This document shows positions 6,458 to 10,659 of a DNA stretch of 10,659 nt, piece after piece. Both the position numbers and the translations under genes were made by a program. The stretch is from the NCBI GenBank assembly GCA_937896295.1, contig CALBME010000163.1, positions 1-10,659 of the forward strand, given 5' to 3'. Below the pieces are notes generated by a model. It did no database searches. It was not told the DNA's origin and worked only from the letters and a program-made list of their open reading frames with translations. Each line of letters starts with the position of its first letter. The first letter of the stretch is position 1. The stretch is from an uncultured Micavibrio sp. GTDB lineage: Bacteria > Pseudomonadota > Alphaproteobacteria > Micavibrionales > UBA1664.

Positions 6458-7012
6458 TCACTCCGGTATGATGTAGCGGATGTCGGTCACTTCCAGCATT
6501 TCGCCGTTGGACTTGACCTCAACCTCGTCCCCGACTTTGGCGCGCATAAGGGCGCGGCCGACGGGCGAGAGCCAGTTGATCTTACCCTTGGCCATGTCCG
6601 CCTCGTCCACACCCACCAGCTGGACGGTCAGCTCGGTGCCGTCCTCGCGGATATACGTGACCGTCGCGCCGAAAAACACCTGCTTCAGGCCTTGCTGTTT
6701 ACGCGGATCGACGATCTCGGGCAGATCGAGGCGCTTGGTCAGGTAGCGAATGCGGCGGTCGATTTCGCGCAGGCGTTTCTTGTTGTAAAGATAATCGCCG
6801 TTCTCGGAGCGGTCGCCGTTGCCAGCGGCCCAGGATACGATTTCGGTGATGCGCGGGCGTTCGTCTTTCAACAGAAAGCGCAGCTCTTCGGCCAGCGCCG
6901 CATGACCTGCCGGGGTCATGCAGTTTTTTACGCCGGCGGGAAGCGCCTCTTCCTCGTAGTCGTCTTCTTCGGATTCGACTTGCGTTTCTTCGTTGGTGAA
7001 AGCCTTGCTCAT
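6458..7012 (-). CDS. greB: Transcript-cleavage elongation factor GreB
   Basis: Rescues backtracked RNA polymerase by entering the secondary channel and stimulating cleavage of the RNA 3' end. Seen: 184 residues against about 158 in E. coli. The N-terminal coiled coil (about 31-100) includes the GreB hallmark NGDRSENGDYLYNKKRLREI, whose tip acids D67 and E70 match the GreA/GreB catalytic pair. The C-terminal FKBP-like domain (about 110-184) begins VFFGATVTY and contains WLSPVGRALM. Odd: about 27 extra N-terminal residues are very acidic (ESEEDDYEEEA). Start choice: the ATG at 7012 is only seven bases after the dehydrogenase stop and has a weak ribosome site, suggesting translational coupling. 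A later start would remove the acidic tail, but I see no better site. Context: second gene of the dehydrogenase-lipoprotein operon. Confidence 0.93.
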   Translation of the reverse strand: MSKAFTNEETQVESEEDDYEEEALPAGVKNCMTPAGHAALAEELRFLLKDERPRITEIVSWAAGNGDRSENGDYLYNKKRLREIDRRIRYLTKRLDLPEIVDPRKQQGLKQVFFGATVTYIREDGTELTVQLVGVDEADMAKGKINWLSPVGRALMRAKVGDEVEVKSNGEMLEVTDIRYIIPE

Positions 7013-7019
7013 GCCCGGA

Positions 7020-8060
7020 TCAGGCGGCCTTCATGTCGATAACGAAGCGGTATTTCACGTCGGATTTCACGACGCGGTCCCATGCCTCGTTAATCTGGTC
7101 GGGTTTGATTATTTCAACGTCGCTGACGATGTTGTGTTCGGCACAGAAATCGAGCATTTCCTGCGTTTCCGGGATGCCGCCGATGACCGAGCCTGCCAGT
7201 GTGCGGCGGCGCAGGATCATGGATGCCATGTTCGGCGGCGAGGACAGCGGACCGACGCAGCCGACAACCACCTGAACACCGTCACGCTTGAGCAGGTTGT
7301 TGTACGGGTCGATATCGTGGCCGGACGGAATGGTGTTGATGAGCAGGTCGAAGGTGCCGGCGGCCTGCGCCATCTGTTTTTCATCGGAAGACAGCAGCAC
7401 ATCGGTGGCACCCAGCGAGGCCGCGTCCTTTTCCTTGCCTTTCGAGCGCGTTATCATCGTGGTATGCGCCCCCATGGCGGCGGCAAGCTTGATGCCCATA
7501 TGTCCGAGACCGCCAAGGCCGATGATGCCCACCCGCATGCCCTTGCCCGCGCCCCAGTGACGCAGGGGTGAATACATGGTGATGCCCGCGCAGAGCAGTG
7601 GTGCCACGGCCTTGATGTCGAGTTTTTCAGAGACGCTTAAGACGAAACGCTGGTCCACCACGATATGGTCGGAATAGCCGCCATAGGTATTGGTTACGCC
7701 ATTGCCGTTATAGGTGCCGGTGAAACCGTTATCGCAGTAGTTTTCAAGCCCCTCCTGGCAGGAGGAGCAGCTGCGGCAGGAATCGACCATGCAGCCCACA
7801 CCGGCCAGATCACCCGCCTTGAATTTTTTGACATTCGCGCCGACGCGGGTCACACGCCCGACGATTTCATGCCCCGGAACGCACGGGTACAGGGTGCCCG
7901 GCCATTCGCCGCGCGCGGTATGAATATCAGAATGACAGATGCCGGCGTACAAAATCTCGATGGACACATCGTCCGGGCCCGGTTCGCGGCGTTCGAACGA
8001 AAAAGGGGCGATGGGTGCGGTGGCAGATTGTGCGGCGAAGCCCCGGGCGGCAGTGGTCAT
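7020..8060 (-). CDS. Zinc-dependent alcohol/aldehyde dehydrogenase (YahK/CAD-like)
   Basis: Medium-chain dehydrogenase/reductase that interconverts aldehydes and alcohols, probably NADP(H)-linked. Seen: 346 residues. Catalytic zinc ligands are C42 (GICHSD), H64-E65 (PGHEIVG) and C157 (LLCAGIT). Structural zinc ligands are C95, C98, C101 and C109. The Rossmann motif GLGGLG is at 181-186, and ITRSKGKEKDA (203-213) after the second strand suggests preference for the NADP phosphate. The pattern is closest to the YahK/cinnamyl-alcohol dehydrogenase group; the physiological substrate is not determined. Start choice: an ATG at 8099 is open, but AGGGA lies eight bases before the ATG at 8060, giving the usual MTTAARGFAA start. 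Context: first gene of the operon with greB and two lipoproteins, behind a predicted promoter at 8095-8123. Confidence 0.95.
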   Translation of the reverse strand: MTTAARGFAAQSATAPIAPFSFERREPGPDDVSIEILYAGICHSDIHTARGEWPGTLYPCVPGHEIVGRVTRVGANVKKFKAGDLAGVGCMVDSCRSCSSCQEGLENYCDNGFTGTYNGNGVTNTYGGYSDHIVVDQRFVLSVSEKLDIKAVAPLLCAGITMYSPLRHWGAGKGMRVGIIGLGGLGHMGIKLAAAMGAHTTMITRSKGKEKDAASLGATDVLLSSDEKQMAQAAGTFDLLINTIPSGHDIDPYNNLLKRDGVQVVVGCVGPLSSPPNMASMILRRRTLAGSVIGGIPETQEMLDFCAEHNIVSDVEIIKPDQINEAWDRVVKSDVKYRFVIDMKAA

Positions 8061-8268
8061 TGGTAGAAATCCCTGTCTGATGTTAAGCGGCCTTATCATA
8101 CGCTACTTCGATCAGATATTTAAGCAGGCTTATCCCATCGTCAACCGCGGCGAAATTTTCCGCTTATGTCTTCCGGCATGTCACGCCGACCGTACCCGTG
8201 AGACACCGCGTGCCACGCCATTCCGGGTAATTCCATCCTGACATCCCCGCGCGGGTCGAGAACGGCCC
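8061..8268. promoter_or_regulatory. Intergenic region upstream of the dehydrogenase operon
   Basis: About 208 bases without a supported gene. On the minus strand TATGAT (8100 to 8095) with TTAAAT (8123 to 8118) and a 17-base spacer forms a sigma70-like promoter for the dehydrogenase, with the -10 matching five of six. The rest, toward the glycine-zipper stop, shows only short palindromes (CCCGCGCGGG at 8246-8255) without a T tract, so no clear intrinsic terminator. Confidence 0.4.
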
Positions 8269-8670
8269 CTATCGTCTGCACAGGACACCGCGTGTCGGGA
8301 TATACTGGCCGCCCGCGAGCGCGCCGGCGGCAGCACCGCCCACGGTCGCCACTTTTTTGCCGTTGCCATCGCCGATCTGGTTGCCGATCAGGCCGCCAGC
8401 GAGCGCACCGAGGCCATACCCCACGACGTTGCCGTCATCGCAGGCCGCCGGTTGCTGCGCGGCCACGGGCTGCGCCTGTGGCGCGGGCGTGTTGTTCCAG
8501 TGGATGTGATCTTTCTTGGTCGTAGTGGTAGCGACGCGTTTTACAACCGGCGCCTCCTCCGGCTTATTCACCACCTGACTGGTGATGAGCGCAGACGCAC
8601 CCGCCGTAACCATGATCAGCGCAATCGCGCCGACGGTGATGCCGAGAACTTTCTTGCCATGCTTTGTCAT
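8269..8670 (-). CDS. Glycine-zipper membrane protein
   Basis: Seen: 133 residues. One N-terminal membrane span (about 8-31, VLGITVGAIALIMVTAGASA) is followed by a proline/alanine/glutamine-rich periplasmic linker with a TTTTKKDHIHW stretch. A glycine-zipper segment at 84-122 (VGYGLGALAGGLIGNQIGDG, then VGGAAAGALAGG) is typical of the Rickettsia 17-kDa-antigen-like domain. Family knowledge: such zippers pack in or against membranes in envelope and stress proteins. Start choice: the frame is open from 8733, but AGGAGG lies just before the ATG at 8670 and this start puts the membrane span at the N-terminus. The tail after the zipper is short (QYIPTRGVLCRR), shorter than many relatives. Context: single gene with a candidate EcfG-type promoter at 8704-8729. 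A role in envelope stress is inferred. Confidence 0.85.
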   Translation of the reverse strand: MTKHGKKVLGITVGAIALIMVTAGASALITSQVVNKPEEAPVVKRVATTTTKKDHIHWNNTPAPQAQPVAAQQPAACDDGNVVGYGLGALAGGLIGNQIGDGNGKKVATVGGAAAGALAGGQYIPTRGVLCRR

Positions 8671-8703
8671 AGGATTCCTCCTTACAAAATTGATCGTAAG
8701 AAG

Positions 8704-8729
8704 AACAAACGAGGGCCACGCCCGGTTCC
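8704..8729 (-). promoter_or_regulatory. Candidate EcfG-type promoter for the glycine-zipper gene
   Basis: On the minus strand GGAAC (8729 to 8725) is followed 19 bases later by TT (8705-8704, within TTTGTTC). This is the same arrangement as the site at 4833-4858. It leaves about 28 bases of leader before the ATG at 8670, with AGGAGG inside it. This is a short-motif prediction, strengthened by having the same spacing at two loci. Confidence 0.45.
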
Positions 8730-8742
8730 ACAACCGTTTTTT
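8723..8742 (+). terminator. Small terminator-like hairpin with T tract
   Basis: CGGTT (8723-8727) pairs with AACCG (8732-8736) around the CCAC loop and is followed by six Ts at 8737-8742. No plus-strand gene ends here. It lies 52 bases upstream of the small ORF at 8795 and overlaps the minus-strand GGAAC element. It could end an antisense or small transcript, or be chance. Confidence 0.3.
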
Positions 8743-8794
8743 CTATTGTACCCAGGAAACCTGCGACATAGGCTTATCGAGAAAGGAATTTAGT

Positions 8795-8992
8795 ATGACA
8801 TATACCGGATCGAAGGCATCAATGAGCAGCAGCACCTGCAATGATTGCCGTGGTGACAGAGGCTGTTGTGCATCGTTTGACGTGGCAGTTAATGTTGATG
8901 AACAACCAGTCTCCCGTTCAATCTTTTCTTCCATACCCCGTCCGCCGCGCCCTCAAGCCGACCGTGCAGAATCTTTAAAGCCTAAAATCTAA
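8795..8992 (+). CDS. Hypothetical 65-residue protein with cysteine motif
   Basis: Seen: an ATG with AAAGGAA about six bases upstream, ending in TAA. The N-terminal third holds CNDCRGDRGCC (residues 15-25), a C-x2-C-x5-CC pattern that could bind metal. The rest is polar, with a proline/arginine stretch (IPRPPRPQADR). The frame is open upstream to 8582, but that crosses the antisense glycine-zipper gene and is rejected. Codon use and base composition are more AT-rich than neighbouring genes, with little third-position GC, which suggests recent acquisition or a non-coding stretch. The stop overlaps the convergent DUF2239 stop by 4 bases. I recognise no family. On the opposite strand another short ORF exists, so coding status is uncertain. 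Confidence 0.4.
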   Translation: MTYTGSKASMSSSTCNDCRGDRGCCASFDVAVNVDEQPVSRSIFSSIPRPPRPQADRAESLKPKI

Positions 8993-9007
8993 AAAGCGCC
9001 TGCGCTT
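8985..9007 (-). terminator. Weak hairpin at the DUF2239 stop
   Basis: AAGCGC (8994-8999) and GCGCTT (9002-9007) form a short stem covering the last codons. Reading on the minus strand it is followed by TTT and then ATTTT across the TAG stop. The stem is short with a tight loop, so this is only a possible terminator. Confidence 0.3.
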
Positions 9008-9513
9008 AGTTTGAGAATATGGTCACGGATATTGCCGGGCCATGGGTCGATCAGTTTTTCCATTTCGGCCTTTTTGCCGGCAAACAGGGCGCGAATGGCA
9101 TCGTCATAATCGGGTTCATTGCCCGCCATGGCCGTCATGAAACGATAGGCGGCCGTCTGGCTTGCGCGTTTTGCGTCCTTGTCGCCGCCGGTGCGGCGGG
9201 CTTCATCGACAAGGCGGCGGATGACGGCAGACGCCCCGCCCGGCTGTTCGTTCAGCCAGTCCCAGTGACGGGGCAGAAGGGTGACTTCACGCGCGGTCAC
9301 ACCGATTTTTGGACGTCCGCGCCCGCGCGTTTCCTTTTTGAGGCGTTTGAGAATATCGGCATCGGACCCGGACGTATCGATTTCAACCTGACCGCCGGTC
9401 GCATCGTCAAACACAAGGACCTGCCTGCCTTTGATGGCCAGCGCGACTTCGGCAATAGGGCCGCTGGCGATTTTGCGGGTGCCTTCAAAGGCGGTGACGT
9501 ATTCTGCGCTCAT
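8989..9513 (-). CDS. DUF2239 family protein
   Basis: Seen: 174 residues. The family pattern is clear: YVTAFEGTRKIASGPIAEVALA (5-26), VFDDATGGQVEIDTSGS (34-50), GRGRPKIGVTAREVTLLPRHWDWL (64-87), QPGGASAVIRRLVDEARR (90-107), and a C-terminal DPWPGNIRDHILKLS (156-170). DUF2239 proteins are soluble, found in many proteobacteria, and have no established function. The GRGRPK patch resembles an AT-hook but may simply be a basic loop. Start choice: the ATG at 9513 gives the normal N-terminus, yet no Shine-Dalgarno precedes it. A promoter, TTGACG-N16-GATAAT, ends eight bases upstream, so the mRNA is probably leaderless. Context: divergent from ohr, convergent with a small cysteine-containing ORF. Confidence 0.9.
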   Translation of the reverse strand: MSAEYVTAFEGTRKIASGPIAEVALAIKGRQVLVFDDATGGQVEIDTSGSDADILKRLKKETRGRGRPKIGVTAREVTLLPRHWDWLNEQPGGASAVIRRLVDEARRTGGDKDAKRASQTAAYRFMTAMAGNEPDYDDAIRALFAGKKAEMEKLIDPWPGNIRDHILKLSAGAF

Positions 9514-9517
9514 GCCG

Positions 9518-9569
9518 ATTATTATCCGGGTAAATTCGGCGCCGTCAATATCACCCGGGTATAATTATA
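9518..9569. promoter_or_regulatory. Divergent promoters of DUF2239 and ohr in an inverted repeat
   Basis: Minus strand: TTGACG (9548 to 9543), 16 bases, GATAAT (9526 to 9521), with a start expected at the DUF2239 ATG. Plus strand: TATAAT (9560-9565) with no good -35, giving a leader of about 60 bases to ohr. Both -10 elements sit in the arms of an imperfect inverted repeat: ATTATCCGGGT (9521-9531) and ACCCGGGTATAAT (9553-9565). TATAATTATA (9560-9569) is itself a perfect palindrome over the ohr -10 and could be a repressor site. Confidence 0.5.
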
Positions 9570-9633
9570 AGGGGTTGGAATTTGGGACTTTTCGGTTATC
9601 TAAAGACCGGAACAAAACCAAGGAGACATCGCA

Positions 9634-10047
9634 ATGGCCACCATTTACACCGCTCACGCCACCTCGACCGGAGGCCGTCAGGGCCACGTCGAAACCGACG
9701 ACAAAAAAGTTTCCTTCGACCTGTCTTCGCCGGGGTCGGGCGGCGCAGGCACCAACCCGGAGCAATTATTTGCCGCCGGTTACGCAGCGTGCTTCGGCGG
9801 CGCGGTCGCCTTCATCGCCAAACAGCAGGGCATCGAACTGGGCACCGTTACCGTGAAATCGTCCGTCGACCTGAACAAGGATGACAGCGGCTTCAGCCTG
9901 GGCGCCGTCATGGACGTGCAGCTGGAAGGCATGGACGCCGAGAAAGCCAAAAAACTGGTCCAAGATACGCACGCGTTCTGCCCCTATTCCAAGGCGACAC
10001 GCGGCAACATCGACGTGACGCTGAAAGTGAACGGCGTCGCGATTTAA
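9634..10047 (+). CDS. ohr: Organic hydroperoxide resistance protein Ohr (OsmC superfamily)
   Basis: Cytoplasmic homodimeric thiol peroxidase that reduces organic and fatty-acid hydroperoxides, using lipoylated proteins as reductant in characterised members. Seen: 137 residues, slightly short of the usual 140-145. The peroxidatic cysteine is C53 in TNPEQLFAAGYAACF and the resolving cysteine is C116 in HAFCPYSKATRGNIDV, both in the Ohr (not OsmC) contexts. R15 (GGRQGHV) and E43 supply the conserved arginine and glutamate that activate the peroxidatic cysteine. Start choice: AAGGAG lies about nine bases before the ATG at 9634. Context: divergent from DUF2239, with no ohrR gene in view. The palindromic AT-rich -10 region suggests repressor control, possibly by an OhrR-like MarR protein encoded elsewhere. 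A terminator follows. Confidence 0.97.
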   Translation: MATIYTAHATSTGGRQGHVETDDKKVSFDLSSPGSGGAGTNPEQLFAAGYAACFGGAVAFIAKQQGIELGTVTVKSSVDLNKDDSGFSLGAVMDVQLEGMDAEKAKKLVQDTHAFCPYSKATRGNIDVTLKVNGVAI

Positions 10048-10103
10048 ACTTCATCGGCAATTTAATTCCGCCGAGCGATTCAAATTTTTGAAATTAAATT
10101 TTT

Positions 10104-10143
10104 AATCCGCGCCCCATACCAAATGTGAGTGGCGCGGATTTTT
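10104..10143 (+). terminator. Intrinsic terminator after ohr
   Basis: A perfect ten-base-pair stem pairs AATCCGCGCC (10104-10113) with GGCGCGGATT (10131-10140). The loop is 17 bases and five Ts span 10139-10143. It lies 57 bases after the ohr stop. The stretch between is AT-rich and includes a TTCAAA-TT-TTTGAA palindrome (10079-10092) of unknown role. Confidence 0.8.
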
Positions 10144-10194
10144 AATTCCGTGTTTAGCTTCCCCCGGTATCGTTTCATCTGAAGGGGGATCAGC

Positions 10195-10633
10195 ATGACC
10201 ATCGACGCCTACCTCACCACATCCATCAACGGCATGATTGCGCAACTCAACGGCGATACGCCGTGGTCAGAACAGACATGGGCGGCCTATGCCAGGCTCG
10301 CGCGCCAGTACCCGGCCGTCATCGTCGGCAAGACGACGTACGGCATCATCCAGGCGAGCGCGCCGGACGAATTCGAAAAACTGGGCGATCCGCGCGTGCT
10401 GGTGGTCAGCCGGCGACTGAAGAAGACGGCGGGGCGCGCGCACCGCGTCGTGCCGGGACCGCAAAGCGCGCTGGCCGTTCTTAAAAGGTTGCGCGTCAAG
10501 CGCGCGCTGGTCATCGGAGGATCGACCACTTTAAGCCTGTTCCTGAAGGCGGATGCGATCGACCGGCTGATCATCGGTGAGGAACTCATCTCGGCAGGCG
10601 CACCCATCGCCGCCAGCTCCTCGCGGATGCCGG
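10195..10633 (+). CDS. Dihydrofolate reductase-like (RibD C-terminal fold) protein, truncated by contig end
   Basis: Seen: ATG with AGGGGG seven bases upstream, then 146 genuine codons. MTIDAYLTTSINGMIA opens the fold like other RibD_C/DHFR-family proteins. AVIVGKTTYG (41-50) matches the GRKTYE-type motif that contacts the cofactor. RALVIGGSTTLSLFL (103-117) is the glycine pair of the dinucleotide site. IDRLIIGEELISAGAPI (122-138) is the late-strand motif. Members are NADPH-dependent reductases of pterin- or pyrimidine-like substrates; which one applies here is unknown, and it is not a standard FolA. Residues encoded after 10633 would come from sequencing adapter and must not be trusted. The missing C-terminus is probably 20-40 residues. 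Context: separated from ohr by a terminator, so an independent unit. Confidence 0.8.
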
Positions 10634-10659
10634 AGATCGGAAGAGCGTCGTGTAGGGAA
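10634..10659. other. Illumina TruSeq adapter contamination
   Basis: The last 26 bases begin AGATCGGAAGAGC and continue with GTCGTGTAGGGAA, the start of the Illumina TruSeq universal (read-2-side) adapter as it appears in reads running through short inserts. The match is unbroken to the window end. It is a technical sequence, and the genomic contig stops at about 10633. Confidence 0.95.

Noticed and set aside
8246..8255. CCCGCGCGGG palindrome after the glycine-zipper stop
   Set aside because: No loop and no T tract, so it is not a convincing terminator; short GC palindromes are common here.
8202..8296. Direct repeat GACACCGCGTG at 8202-8212 and 8284-8294
   Set aside because: Eleven bases twice in GC-rich sequence, one copy inside the glycine-zipper coding end, with no flanking structure. 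Probably chance.
8582..8794. N-terminal extension of the small cysteine-motif ORF to 8582
   Set aside because: It overlaps the glycine-zipper gene and its ribosome site on the other strand, and has no ribosome site of its own. The ATG at 8795 has one.
10061..10150. TTTAATTCCG repeated 80 bases apart around the ohr terminator
   Set aside because: Only ten bases and AT-biased, with no third copy or mobile-element feature, so not reported as a repeat element.

Overview
The window reads as one end of a chromosomal contig from a GC-rich alphaproteobacterium. This is an inference from gene families and promoter styles: FixK/FNR boxes, GGAAC-type stress promoters, a PhnA-like membrane protein, DUF2239 and a GreB/alcohol dehydrogenase operon. 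I cannot name the genus. No tRNA, rRNA, CRISPR array, insertion sequence or phage gene was seen. Coding density is high and no gene-free gap exceeds about 210 bases.

Left part (1-2550). A partial CBS-domain gene and a host-attachment-family gene diverge from a short intergenic region holding two near-identical FNR/FixK boxes, one placed for each gene. A Crp/Fnr-family regulator lies tail-to-tail with the second gene. Its recognition helix has the E-xx-SR pattern expected to read those boxes, and it carries an unusual eight-cysteine C-terminal tail. This looks like a small redox- or oxygen-responsive module. A LysE/RhtB exporter follows, apparently leaderless, and ends at a strong terminator.

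Middle (2552-5606). katG, a full-length catalase-peroxidase, is on the minus strand. Divergent from it is a two-gene membrane operon: a 24-residue single-span peptide and a four-span PhnA-like protein, behind a candidate EcfG (general stress) promoter and ending at a textbook bidirectional terminator.

Right-middle (5628-8670). A minus-strand operon runs alcohol dehydrogenase, greB, then two homologous small lipoproteins that look like a tandem duplication. Upstream is a glycine-zipper membrane protein with its own candidate EcfG-type promoter.

Right (8795-10659). A small cysteine-containing orphan ORF converges on a DUF2239 gene. DUF2239 diverges from ohr (thiol peroxidase of the OsmC family) across a compact symmetric promoter region. 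A dihydrofolate-reductase-like gene is cut off by the contig end. The last 26 bases (10634-10659) match the Illumina TruSeq adapter and are not genomic. The overall theme is oxidative, redox and general stress: katG, ohr, Crp/Fnr, CBS, and stress-type membrane proteins.
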